The translations under genes and the position numbers were made by a program. Below the pieces are notes generated by a model that did no database searches, was not told the origin of the DNA, and saw only the letters and a list, made by a program, of their open reading frames with translations. Below, in pieces: positions 35,906 to 43,955 of a DNA stretch of 64,000 nucleotides. The stretch is from Streptomyces sp. NBC_01571 (GTDB taxonomy: Bacteria > Actinomycetota > Actinomycetes > Streptomycetales > Streptomycetaceae). The first letter of the stretch is position 1. Each line of letters begins with the position of its first letter. The stretch is from NCBI RefSeq assembly GCF_026339875.1, contig NZ_JAPEPZ010000001.1:7936001-8000000 (forward strand). The letters run 5' to 3'.

Positions 35906-36041
35906 CACCCCGGCCCTCGCTGGACGGGTGACGGGCGACAGGCGTCGCGTCGGGCATCGGGCGTCGCGTCGGGAAGACCGCCCACCTGAGGTGAGTCCCG
36001 GAACGGGCTGCGGTCAGGTTCCGGGACCACGTGCACCCCCG

Positions 36042-36086
36042 GGCCGGGTGGGGTTCCTCCTGTGTGGAGAGGGACCCCACCCGGCC
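36042..36086. terminator. Strong hairpin between convergent genes
   Basis: A 16-bp stem with one G-U pair (GGCCGGGTGGGGTTCC / GGGACCCCACCCGGCC) and a 13-base loop, between the flavin reductase stop and the DHFR-family stop. Two GGCGTCGCGTCGGG copies at about 35940-35975 precede it. Confidence 0.75.
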
Positions 36087-36154
36087 GAACGGCCCGCGCC
36101 GGAGCAACCCCGACACCCGCCCCCGGAGCAGCCTGAACTCGCTGGGTCCTCGCG

Positions 36155-36799
36155 TCACCTTCGCCAGAACAGGTGGTGCGTCACACCGCTCGGGCTGGGC
36201 ACGACCTCCAGGTGGAACCGGTCGAGCAGCTCGTCGGGGGACTCCCAGAGTTTGAGCCCGGGCCCGAGCTTCACCGGCGAGACCGCCACGTGCATGGTGT
36301 CGACGAGGCCGGCATCAAGGAACTGCCGGATGGTGGTGACCCCGCCGCCGAGCCGGACGTCCTTGCCCTGTGCCACTCCACGCGCCGATTCGAGGACCGT
36401 GGCAGGGTCGTCGTCGACGAAGTGGAACGTGGTGTCGGAGAGCGTGAACGACGGACGCCCGTGGTGAGTCATGACGAACACCGGCGTGTGGAACGGGGGC
36501 TCCTCCCCCCACCAGCCGCGCCACTCATGGTCCTGCCAGGGCCCGCGCTGGGGCCCGAACTTGTTGCGGCCCATGATCTCGGCACCGATGTTGTGTGCGA
36601 AGTCCCGGGTGAAATAGTCGTCGAGGCCCCGGCTCCCCCCAGGATCCGTGCGCATGGGCCAGCTCGCCGTCGCTCCGGCCCAGGCGAACAGTCTCTCGGG
36701 ATGGTCGTAGCCGAACGGTCTCTCGAGACTCTGGTGCTCACCGGCAGCGATTCCGTCGCTCGAGACGTTGAAGTTCATGACTCTGAGCAGTTGATCCAT
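36155..36799 (-). CDS. Dihydrofolate reductase-family (RibD C-terminal-like) protein
   Basis: A 214-aa protein of the DHFR/RibD-C fold, probably an NADPH-dependent reductase. ATG 36799 has a GAGGAAAC site. Motifs are the N-terminal strand LLRVMNFNVSSDGIAAG, GRNKFGP, PVFVMTHHGRP, the NADPH-binding VRLGGGVTTIRQFLDAGLVD and the C-terminal VAPVKLGPG-like stretch HVAVSPVKLGPGLKLW. Substrate unknown. Such proteins are common stand-alone paralogues that are neither folate nor riboflavin enzymes. Confidence 0.87.
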   Translation of the reverse strand: MDQLLRVMNFNVSSDGIAAGEHQSLERPFGYDHPERLFAWAGATASWPMRTDPGGSRGLDDYFTRDFAHNIGAEIMGRNKFGPQRGPWQDHEWRGWWGEEPPFHTPVFVMTHHGRPSFTLSDTTFHFVDDDPATVLESARGVAQGKDVRLGGGVTTIRQFLDAGLVDTMHVAVSPVKLGPGLKLWESPDELLDRFHLEVVPSPSGVTHHLFWRR

Positions 36800-37054
36800 G
36801 TGTTTCCTCGTCAGGTCCTGTCGCGTCATCGTGTGGCGAGGTGCCCCACATCATGACGTCGAACGGGACGCGGCCGGATCGACAGCGGCCCCAAATTTTT
36901 CCAAGGCGCGTCGCGTCCGCGCCGAGCCGCGCTGCGGGCCGTACCGCTCACAAGGTCCCCGCCCCGTCGGCCGCCCACGGCGGCGCGCGGCGGGATCGGT
37001 GAGGATTCCGCCGCGCGCCGTCATCCGCTGAGCGGATTCACTGCGGGGTGTCGT

Positions 37055-38389
37055 CTAGCCCTCGTAGCCCTTGGCGTGGTCGAGGGCGGCCTCGCGGCCG
37101 TGGGGGACGTCGGCGTAGCCGTAGTTCTCCTCGGGCTGCTCGCCGTAGGAGGGCTTGCCGTGGTCCATGTCGTGCCCGTGCTGGGGCTTCTCGCCGTGGT
37201 GGGGCTTCTCGTCGTGGTGGGGCTTCTCGTCGTGGTGCGGGCGGGCGGGCTTGTTGTGGTGGTGCGGCTTTTCGGGTTTTCCGCCGTGTCCGGATCCGCC
37301 GGTGGTGTTGCCGCCGACGGTGTTTCCGGCGGTGCCGTTCCCGGCGGTGTTGCCCTGGGTGTTCCCGGAGGTGGTGTTCCCGGCGGTGTTGCCCGCGGTG
37401 TTCCCGGACGTGTTGCCGGCGATGTTGCCCGAGGTGTCACCGCTGGTGACGCTGCCGACGGATCCGCCCAGGAGGCCGCCACTGACCAGGCCACCCGTGA
37501 CCAGACCACCGCTGGTGGTCGTGCCGGTGGTGGTACCGGTCGTCGTGCCCGTGGTGGTACCGGTGGTGGTGCCCGTCGTCGTGCCGGTGGTGGTACCGGT
37601 GGTGGTACCGGTCGTCGTGCCGGTGGTGGTGCCGCCGGTGGTGGTGGTCGCGCAGTTGTTGAGGAAGATCTTGTTGCTGTCCAGGGTCACGGCGCCGTTG
37701 CGGGCCAGGGCCCGGCCCTCGATGTTCGTGCCGGTGGTCACGCTGATCGAGGTGAGGGCCATCAGGGTGCCCACGAACGTGGAGGTGGTGCCGAGGGTGG
37801 CCGAACTCCCGATCTGCCAGTACACGTTGCAGGCCGATGCGCCGTTGGTCAGCAGCACGCGGCTGGACGATGCCGTCGTGAGGGCTTCGGGGATCTGGAA
37901 CACCCAGACGGCGTTCGGGTTTCCTCCGGCGTCCAGGATCAGGTCGCCGGTGAGTCCGACGCCGGACGTGGCGGTGTAGACACCCGGGATCAACGTGGTG
38001 CCCGTGGTGATGGCCGCCGGCAGTGCGAAGTCCGTGGCCTGGCCGGCCGCCTGGTTGTAGGCCGTCACCAGGTCGGACTTGGCCTGGAGCGCGACAGCGT
38101 CGGCGGGGTGCACGGCGCCGAGTACCAGGCCGGGCGGGAATCCGGTGATGGCCGGGTTCGGGCTCGTGCCGAGGTCGTGGCTGAGCACCGACGGGCCGGT
38201 GTTCATGACGCCCTGACCGGAGAGGACGGAGAAACTCGCGGCGGTGGCCAACGGCACGGGTGTGGCAATGGCCATCGCCTGTGTCGGGGTCAGGGCGACC
38301 ATCGTGGCGGCAACCGTCGCGGCGAGAGCCGAGGCCAGCAAGCCGGACAAATTACGGCCGCGAGCCGCTTGAGGGAACTTCAGCTTCAT
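37055..38389 (-). CDS. Secreted DUF3494 ice-binding-like protein with repeat tail
   Basis: A secreted 444-aa protein. The signal peptide (about 1-41) ends at AMA. Residues about 45-245 are the DUF3494 ice-binding-like beta-solenoid (ATAASFSVLSGQGVMNTGPS, GDLGTSP-type HDLGTSPNP, GVYTATSGVGLTGDLILDAGG, NAVWVFQIPEAL, GRALARNGAVTLDSNKIF). The C terminus is all repeats: about ten TTTG units, a GNT/AGN-rich stretch, then a His-rich segment (HHDEKPHHDEKPHHGEKP). No LPXTG sorting signal is seen. The fold binds ice in some microbes; in soil actinomycetes it may be an adhesive or surface protein. A 23-bp palindrome lies 114 bp upstream. Confidence 0.85.
   Translation of the reverse strand: MKLKFPQAARGRNLSGLLASALAATVAATMVALTPTQAMAIATPVPLATAASFSVLSGQGVMNTGPSVLSHDLGTSPNPAITGFPPGLVLGAVHPADAVALQAKSDLVTAYNQAAGQATDFALPAAITTGTTLIPGVYTATSGVGLTGDLILDAGGNPNAVWVFQIPEALTTASSSRVLLTNGASACNVYWQIGSSATLGTTSTFVGTLMALTSISVTTGTNIEGRALARNGAVTLDSNKIFLNNCATTTTGGTTTGTTTGTTTGTTTGTTTGTTTGTTTGTTTGTTTGTTTSGGLVTGGLVSGGLLGGSVGSVTSGDTSGNIAGNTSGNTAGNTAGNTTSGNTQGNTAGNGTAGNTVGGNTTGGSGHGGKPEKPHHHNKPARPHHDEKPHHDEKPHHGEKPQHGHDMDHGKPSYGEQPEENYGYADVPHGREAALDHAKGYEG
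37512..37640 (-). repeat. 12-bp tandem repeats encoding TTTG units
   Basis: About ten 12-bp units of the GGTGGTACCGGT / CGTCGTGCCGGT type code for Thr-Thr-Thr-Gly on the minus strand. Unit length keeps the frame, so copy number can change the stalk length without inactivating the protein. Confidence 0.8.
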
Positions 38390-38502
38390 CTAGGGGCCAT
38401 TTTCTGTGGGGGCCGTGGCGTACCGGGCCCTACCGATCGCCCGGGAAGCCATGTTGCTGATGTGGCATATTACGCAGGAAAATCAGCCCGGAAGCTATGG
38501 AG

Positions 38503-38525
38503 AGGGTAAGGGAAGTGCTTACCCT
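38503..38525. promoter_or_regulatory. Palindrome AGGGTAAG-N7-CTTACCCT
   Basis: A perfect 8-bp inverted repeat upstream of the ice-binding-like gene. It could be an operator or an mRNA hairpin. No regulator gene is adjacent. Confidence 0.55.
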
Positions 38526-39117
38526 TCGGATGGCGCAATGAGCAGTTGAATAATTCACCTTCTCGATTCAGATCATCCGACATTCTCTCTGAGTGCATGC
38601 CCATGATTGCGCGTCATAGGGGCGTCGAACAATTCGCATCAAATTTATTCTGCTCGGACAGGGGGAGGTGGCGATATCGCCTTTGTGGGTGCCCCGCGCA
38701 ATGCCGCACTCTCGTTGGAATTCCCGGCATGCGAGCGGGGCGGTGTCCCGTAATCCCCGGTGGACCGGTGCGCGGCGTCAGATGCGGTGTCTTCGCAGGC
38801 CCCTTGAGAGCAAGTGCTCCAGAAGTATCGGGGCCCTGGAGGGAGCGTTGGAGCTCCAGGGCCCCGACGGGCGGGAGCCATGCGCATCACGATATAGCTC
38901 GCGCGCTGCGACGACTCGCACCGTGGGCGGGAGTGTCATCCATGGTGCTCCGGCGAGGACCAGTGCGGAGGGGGCCGCCGAGAGGGGCATGGTGGGAGCC
39001 GCGGATCGCGGATCGCTTGGGAAGTCGTGGACGGCCCGACCGCCTCTCGCATGGCGCGAAGCGCGCATGCACCCTGGAAGAGGAGTATCAGCAAAGGGCA
39101 GGCGAAGGGAAATTCAT
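38526..39117. other. 592-bp gap with a 14-bp stem-loop
   Basis: No convincing gene: the open frames here lack third-position G/C bias and recognisable domains. At 38828-38867 a perfect 14-bp stem (TCGGGGCCCTGGAG / CTCCAGGGCCCCGA) with a 12-base loop resembles a strong terminator or structured RNA. Base composition to its left (38460-38650) is unusually AT-rich. Confidence 0.5.
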
Positions 39118-39390
39118 ATGTGTGCAACGCTCCCGCGGCGAAGGCGTAGCGGCACCGAGCCGAGTACCGCCCGCAGCGCCCTCAAGCTGCGATTCCTTCT
39201 CGCGCTGACCTTTACGCCGTTGTTCGCCGCGGCCACCATCGGGTTCGCCCTCTGGGCTTCTCACGCTCACTCCGGAGACACCGTCGGCCCCACCACCCTG
39301 GCCGTCCTGGCCGCGCTCTTCGGGCTGCTCACCGCGATTGCCGCAATCGACCTGTGGGTCGTCGTACGCCGACGCCGCACCAATGTCTGA
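39118..39390 (+). CDS. Small two-helix membrane protein (DUF6343-like)
   Basis: A 90-aa protein with a basic N terminus (RRRRSGTEPSTARSALKLR) and two transmembrane helices (FLLALTFTPLFAAATIGFAL; LAVLAALFGLLTAIAAIDLW), ending in VVRRRRTNV. The pattern resembles the Streptomyces DUF6343 proteins, which I recall only in outline. A GAAGGGA site precedes ATG 39118. Function unknown. Confidence 0.65.
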   Translation: MCATLPRRRRSGTEPSTARSALKLRFLLALTFTPLFAAATIGFALWASHAHSGDTVGPTTLAVLAALFGLLTAIAAIDLWVVVRRRRTNV

Positions 39391-39581
39391 GCCGCCGCTC
39401 CATATGTGAGCCGCCGCACCGACAGGTGAGCCAGGCGGACCGGAAGCAGGTGCCCGCGGATCCCGTGTGGCGCCCGTGGAGAGCGCCACGCAGGCGTTGT
39501 CGACGTCCGGGGTCAAGTCGACCTGGATGGCTCCGATCGTTCGGCTGCCGGGGGCCCGAGGCCCGGGCCGCGCAGGACGGG

Positions 39582-40067
39582 TCAGCGGTCGTAGCGCCCT
39601 GGGGTCATGGTGCGCCCGTCGTCGGGGCTGGCGGTGCCGTGGCCGGTGCGGTCGTGCGCTGTGAAGGCGGCGGCGACGGCGATCAGGGTCGCTACGGCGC
39701 CGGCGATCAGGTTGCTGGTGATGGAGCGGGTGTGGGCGACGTCGCCGGCGACGACCCAGGGGGCCACGCAGGTCCAGATGCCGATGACGGCGGCGGCCCA
39801 GGCCATGGAGTGGGTGCGCTCGTAGGAGTTGCCGAGGCCTCCCAGGAGCAGCATGTAGGCGATGCCGACGATGAGGTTGGTGACGGCGAGCTGGGTGGCG
39901 CCGAGGAAGCCGCATATCCAGGGGGACGCGGCGATGTACAGGCCGGCGAGGAGGGCCAGGGCCTCGATCATCTGGGCGCGTGGGGTGGTGGCGGCGCGGT
40001 CGTGCCGGGCGCGCAGGCCCATCAGGTCGGGGTGCTCTTCGATGGGTGCGCGGTGGGTTGACGCCAT
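39582..40067 (-). CDS. SPW-repeat membrane protein
   Basis: A 161-aa, four-helix membrane protein of the SPW family. Each helix pair starts with an SPW-like motif (ASPWICGF, APWVVAG), spaced about 60 residues apart, and sits near NLIVGIAYMLLLGG and NLIAGAVATLIAVA. ATG 40067 has a GGAGG site. Family function is not known. It lies downstream of the Asp23/AmaP operon on the same strand, but about 600 bp away. Confidence 0.82.
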   Translation of the reverse strand: MASTHRAPIEEHPDLMGLRARHDRAATTPRAQMIEALALLAGLYIAASPWICGFLGATQLAVTNLIVGIAYMLLLGGLGNSYERTHSMAWAAAVIGIWTCVAPWVVAGDVAHTRSITSNLIAGAVATLIAVAAAFTAHDRTGHGTASPDDGRTMTPGRYDR

Positions 40068-40665
40068 GATGGCCTCCGAGGAGAGATGTCTGTCCACTAC
40101 CTACCTATAAAGGGTACATAAACACCCATAGGGCGTACTGATGTGCTAAACGGTGCGGCGGGGGCTCGGGTGGGGTGGCGGCTCCGGTGGGCCGGCGGAT
40201 CGGGCGCGCATCCATGGTCTGTCGTGCCGTGGTGCCGCGATCCGGCGCACGGGCGGCGAGGCCGCACTCGGTCGGTCACCCGATTGCCGTATGCAGGGCT
40301 CACCCTTCGACGCCGATATTGCGGTGATGCAGGCACAACCCTCAGCGCTGGGGGGCCGCCGTTCACCTGGCGCGCGCGACTCCTCCCGCCCGGCCGTCGG
40401 ACCCACCGGGACGGACACCTCATGGGGCCCGCCCATGGACGAACACCATTACCTGTTCCGCGTCGTCGAGGAACTGTGCACCCGCGGGCTGCTCGCGTCG
40501 GTACACGTATACCCGCCGACCGCTTCGTGACGGACCTCGGCCCGCGAACACCTCGCGGGTGCTTCTCCGTCGCGTTGTTCCGGGGGAGAGCGCCGGTGTG
40601 TGCGGCTCGTCGCGCCGCTCGGTGCCCTCGGTGCCGTCGGCTCAGTGCCCTCGGCGGCAGCGTTC
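40068..40665. other. 598-bp gap upstream of the SPW gene
   Basis: No gene supported. Bases 40098-40145 are AT-rich (CCTATAAAGGGTACATAAAC) and probably hold the SPW promoter. A 31-codon frame at 40435-40530 (MDEHHYLFRVVEELCTRG) is preceded by no clear ribosome site and matches nothing I know. Direct GTGCCCTCGG copies near 40620-40655 lie just past the amaP stop. Confidence 0.4.
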
Positions 40666-41271
40666 CTATTCGGCGCGGTGCGCCTTGTGCCTGTCGATGT
40701 GCAGGTGTGCCTGGGTGGGCAGGTGGGCCAACCCCGTGGACTGGCGTGCGTGTGCCACCGGGCCTTGACACAGGGCTCGTAGGACGGGGGCGGGAAGTCC
40801 GTGATCCGTCAGCGTGAGGGCCACGTGGAGCCGGGGACCGGTCGCCCGTCCGGTGAGGCGGGCGCTGGCCTGCTTGACGTCGGGCAGAGCACGCGCTTCG
40901 GAGGTCACGGCATCGCTCAGGGCACGGCCCCGCAGTTCGACACTTTCGGGCGGGGGCGTCCCGCCCAGGTGTACCGCGCCGGGACGGTGGCGCAGCTGGG
41001 TGAGAAGCCACATGAGGGCCAGGACGGCCGCCAGCACCAGGACGGCGATGACGGCGGGCCACCACCACCAGCCCTGGTCGCTCCAGCGGAGGCGGTCGGC
41101 GTTGCTGACGAGGACGTCGTGGGGCGTGGCCACGGGCCACCCGGCGGGCGGGATCACGTCGAGCCGGCGATAGAGGTCGAAACCGGCGAAGAGGATCAGC
41201 AGGCCGCCTCCCAGCAGCACGAGGCCGCAAAGAGCCAACAGGAGACGGTTGAGAGTGGATCGACCGTTCAT
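40666..41271 (-). CDS. amaP: AmaP-like alkaline-shock membrane anchor protein
   Basis: A 201-aa protein with two N-terminal transmembrane helices (LLLALCGLVLLGGGLLILFAG and WPAVIAVLVLAAVLALMWLL) and a cytoplasmic domain with an Asp23-like pattern (LSDAVTSEARALPDVKQASA). In Staphylococcus aureus AmaP tethers Asp23 to the membrane; a similar role is inferred here. Last gene of the leftward operon Asp23, DUF2273-like, Asp23, DUF6286, AmaP. A GGGAG site precedes the ATG; the gap to the upstream gene is 18 bp. Confidence 0.8.
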   Translation of the reverse strand: MNGRSTLNRLLLALCGLVLLGGGLLILFAGFDLYRRLDVIPPAGWPVATPHDVLVSNADRLRWSDQGWWWWPAVIAVLVLAAVLALMWLLTQLRHRPGAVHLGGTPPPESVELRGRALSDAVTSEARALPDVKQASARLTGRATGPRLHVALTLTDHGLPAPVLRALCQGPVAHARQSTGLAHLPTQAHLHIDRHKAHRAE

Positions 41272-41289
41272 GGCGAGCTCCCGGGCCTG

Positions 41290-41940
41290 TCAGTGGGTGT
41301 GGTGTCGTAGGCGGACCGTCAGCCGCGGGGTGTGCGCCAGGGCGAGCTGACGGCACTGCTCCTGCAGGGCCCGGGTGAGGTCGCTGCGGACGGTCGCGGT
41401 GTCGCGGAAGCGGACCTCCGCGCGGGCGATCACGCGGCGACGTCCGACCCGGACCACGGCACGGCTGATGCCGGGGACCCGCATCGCGGCATCGCGCAGC
41501 ACCATGGCGGCACCCTTGCGATCCAGCCAGGCCCCTGTCTCCGTGGACTCCTCGGGTGCCCGCAGCGGCAGGAGCCGGCGCAGTCCGGGCGTGAGGGCGA
41601 GGATGAGGAGCCACAAGCCGAGAACGACGGCGACGGCGCCCGTGGCCAGCAGCCAGGGGTCGTCGACCGGGCGGGCGGTCACCTCCTCGGCGATGCGGGT
41701 GCGCCATGCCTCGGCGCGGTGCCCGGCGCGCACGGCGATCACGTCGTACAGGAGCGCTCCGACGGCGCAGAACGCCACCAGCGCGACCAGGGCGGCCGGG
41801 ACGCGGCGCTCCGACCACAGGCGCGGTGATCTCGCCCCCCGTTCCTCGTGCCTCGGAGGCTTGGTCGCGGGGGCGCGGCTGTCGGGCCGGTCCGTTCCTG
41901 TTGCCTGCTCGGTCGAGGCGGCCCGGTGTGAGAGTGCCAT
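41290..41940 (-). CDS. DUF6286 membrane protein of the Asp23 operon
   Basis: A 216-aa protein: a polar N terminus (1-45), two transmembrane helices (ALVALVAFCAVGALLYDVI, WLLATGAVAVVLGLWLLILA) and a basic cytoplasmic domain (GISRAVVRVGRRRVIARAEV) of the type found in actinobacterial DUF6286 proteins. Always seen beside Asp23 and AmaP genes as far as I recall. A GGAGGGCG site precedes the ATG. Confidence 0.78.
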   Translation of the reverse strand: MALSHRAASTEQATGTDRPDSRAPATKPPRHEERGARSPRLWSERRVPAALVALVAFCAVGALLYDVIAVRAGHRAEAWRTRIAEEVTARPVDDPWLLATGAVAVVLGLWLLILALTPGLRRLLPLRAPEESTETGAWLDRKGAAMVLRDAAMRVPGISRAVVRVGRRRVIARAEVRFRDTATVRSDLTRALQEQCRQLALAHTPRLTVRLRHHTH

Positions 41941-42031
41941 GGTGTCCGCCCTCCGTCGTCGGTCGGTGGGGTTTCGCCGGCCTCGGTCACGGCCGGTGCT
42001 GTGCTCGGTGCGGGTGGCTCGGGCTGGGGGG

Positions 42032-42445
42032 TCAGCGGACGCGTCCTGGCTGACCCGCGACGACCAGACGCCGTACCGTCAGCATCACCTCGCTGATGTC
42101 CAGGCCGGTCAGGCGGGCCACCTTCTCGGTGACCTCGTGTTGCAGTTGCCGGCAGGTGGCGGTGATGTCCGTGGGATAGGGGAGGTCCACGGACAGCGCC
42201 AGTCGCGCGGTCCCGTCGTGCGTGGTCGCGCGGGCGCCGGGTGCGGCCAGATCAGTGAGTTGCTGCCGCGGACCGGTGATCCGGTGCAGTGCTGTGCCGG
42301 CCGCTCGCGCGGCGATGCGGGCCACGACCCGGTCAGGTATCACCGTCGCGCCGCGTTCCGCGGGCGGTGGGGCGCCGCGTGCGTCGTTCGCACGCCCGTC
42401 GCCGGGGCGCTCGGTCGAGTCGTCGGTACGGGCGTCGGGGCTCAC
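42032..42445 (-). CDS. Asp23/Gls24 family protein (second copy)
   Basis: A 137-aa cytosolic Asp23-type protein starting at GTG 42445, which overlaps the upstream DUF2273-like stop (GTGA). After a polar N terminus come IPDRVVARIAARAAGTALHR and the beta core LALSVDLPYPTDITATCRQL, EKVARLTGLDISEVMLTVRR. Asp23 proteins form a membrane-associated layer linked to cell-wall homeostasis. A longer in-frame reading to 42616 is rejected because it crosses the overlapping 55-aa gene. Confidence 0.82.
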   Translation of the reverse strand: MSPDARTDDSTERPGDGRANDARGAPPPAERGATVIPDRVVARIAARAAGTALHRITGPRQQLTDLAAPGARATTHDGTARLALSVDLPYPTDITATCRQLQHEVTEKVARLTGLDISEVMLTVRRLVVAGQPGRVR

Positions 42446-42609
42446 CGTTGCCGCCGGGTGAATATGTCGGCGTCGCCCTGCAGGATGAGACCTAGGACCA
42501 GGCCCACCGCGCCCAGGACCGCCACGAGGAGGAAGGCCCAGAAGCCGCCGAAGTATCCGGCGAATCCCAGTGCCATTCCGGCCGCCAGGCCTACTGTTGC
42601 TGTGTTCAT
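42442..42609 (-). CDS. DUF2273-like 55-aa membrane protein
   Basis: A very short gene coding for MNTATVGLAAGMALGFAGYF followed by a second hydrophobic run (GGFWAFLLVAVLGAVGLVLG) and a polar end (DADIFTRRQR). The two-helix, Gly-rich hairpin resembles DUF2273 proteins in other Asp23 operons. Its stop overlaps the start of the next Asp23 gene (GTGA), good evidence that it is real. It may help place Asp23 at the membrane. Confidence 0.8.
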   Translation of the reverse strand: MNTATVGLAAGMALGFAGYFGGFWAFLLVAVLGAVGLVLGLILQGDADIFTRRQR

Positions 42610-42696
42610 CGCTCACTCACTTGTCCCTCGGGGTGTTCTGACACCTCGGGCGCGCGTCGTCCCCGGGGGGAGCGGAGCGCTGCCCGCGACCGGGAT

Positions 42697-43182
42697 TCAT
42701 TGGACGCGGCCCTCTGCCGGCTCCTCGTCGTCATCGTCGGGCAGGTTCACGTCGTCGACGACGAGGTTGACCTCGACGACCTCGAGCCCCGTCATGCGTT
42801 CCACGGCGGAGATGACGTTGACGCGCACCTCGGCCGCCACATCGACGATGGCGAAGCCGTACTCGACGACGACGTCGATGTCCAGAGCGGCCTGGCGTTC
42901 GCCCACCTCGACCTTCACACCGCGGCTGACGCCGCCGGTCCCACCACCCGGGACGCGCTCCCGAACGGCTCCGATGGCACGGGTCATGCCCGCGCCGAGG
43001 TTGTGGATACCGGGGACCTCGCGTGCGGCCGTCCCCGCGATCTTGGCTACGACGCCGTCGGCGATGGTGGTCTTGCCCCGCGTCTCGGGAGAGGTGCCGG
43101 CACCGGTCGGCCCCTTCAGCATGGTCGCGGGTTCAGTCGGGCCGTCCTGTCCGGAGGAGGGACGGGCGGTGGTGTCCGTCAT
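42697..43182 (-). CDS. Asp23/Gls24 family protein (first copy)
   Basis: A 161-aa Asp23 protein from ATG 43182 (GAGGTGAC site). A polar N terminus is followed by TTIADGVVAKIAGTAAREVPG, GVSRGVKVEVGERQAALDID, VVVEYGFAIVDVAAEVRVNV and TGLEVVEVNLVVDDVNLPDD, the canonical Asp23 core, with an acidic C-terminal tail (DDDDEEPAEG). First gene of the leftward envelope-stress operon and divergent from an ECF sigma gene across a 152-bp gap. Confidence 0.9.
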   Translation of the reverse strand: MTDTTARPSSGQDGPTEPATMLKGPTGAGTSPETRGKTTIADGVVAKIAGTAAREVPGIHNLGAGMTRAIGAVRERVPGGGTGGVSRGVKVEVGERQAALDIDVVVEYGFAIVDVAAEVRVNVISAVERMTGLEVVEVNLVVDDVNLPDDDDEEPAEGRVQ

Positions 43183-43334
43183 GACAGTCACCTCGATCAC
43201 TCGATGCGGGCACCGGCGCAGTGCCCGTCACAGGATTCGACACACCTGGGCGGCGAATCGTCACATAATTCCGCGAAACGACATCAGATATCTCAGGCCG
43301 GGCACCCGTATCACGGCAGGGAGGAGGTGCGGTC

Positions 43335-43955
43335 GTGCAACACATCGCCGGCCCTTCCCCGCCTCGGGCGGCCCGCCGCGACCCCACTCCCGGAGCCCCC
43401 GTCTGCGACGGATTGTTCACCGCACCGGACGGACTGCTGGCGACGCGCGCCGGTGAGGGCGACGAGGAGGCCTTCACCATCCTCATGCGGCGCCACAGCC
43501 GCCCCCTGCTCGCGCTGGCCCTGCACACTCTGGGCAACCTCCCGGACGCCGAGGACGCGGTCCAGGACGCCTTCATCAGCGCCTGGAGGCGCCTTCCCGA
43601 ATTCCGTCACGCCTGCGCGTTCAGCACCTGGATGTACCGCATCACGGTCAACCGCTGCCTGAACTCCCTGCGCCGCCGGCCGGCACCGGTACCGTTGAAC
43701 GCAGTGGCCGAACCCGCCGCCGAGGTGGACAGCTCGCCGGCACAGGCGGCTGAAGAGGACGCCCTCGCCGACGCCCTGGCCGACGCGCTCGGCGCTCTCG
43801 ACCCCGGTCAGCGGGTGTGCTGGATCCTGCGGGAACTGCACGGCCTGCCTTACGAACAGATCGCCCAGGTGACCGGCACCTCCGAGCAGACGGTCCGCGG
43901 AAGGCTGTACCGGGCACGCCGATCCCTGAAGGAGATGATGGGCCCGTGGCGCTAG
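43335..43955 (+). CDS. ECF-family RNA polymerase sigma factor
   Basis: Sigma factor of 206 aa. Region 2 spans about 45-110 (EEAFTILMRRHSRPLLALAL, DAEDAVQDAFISAWRRLPEF, FSTWMYRITVNRCLNSLRRR). Region 4 spans about 145-200 (LGALDPGQRVCWILRELHGL, YEQIAQVTGTSEQTVRGRLY). GTG 43335 has GGAGGAGGTG upstream. The following Asp23-type gene starts inside its end. The divergent Asp23 operon and downstream gvp cluster are candidate targets. Confidence 0.92.
   Translation: MQHIAGPSPPRAARRDPTPGAPVCDGLFTAPDGLLATRAGEGDEEAFTILMRRHSRPLLALALHTLGNLPDAEDAVQDAFISAWRRLPEFRHACAFSTWMYRITVNRCLNSLRRRPAPVPLNAVAEPAAEVDSSPAQAAEEDALADALADALGALDPGQRVCWILRELHGLPYEQIAQVTGTSEQTVRGRLYRARRSLKEMMGPWR

Noticed and set aside
37055..38389. 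Reading the repeat protein as a gas-vesicle or collagen-like gene
   Set aside because: The N-terminal domain fits DUF3494 and the repeats are Thr/Gly, not Gly-X-Y.
40435..40530. 31-codon small gene MDEHHYLFRVVEELCTRG...
   Set aside because: Plausible composition but no ribosome site, family match or neighbour support; left as part of the gap.
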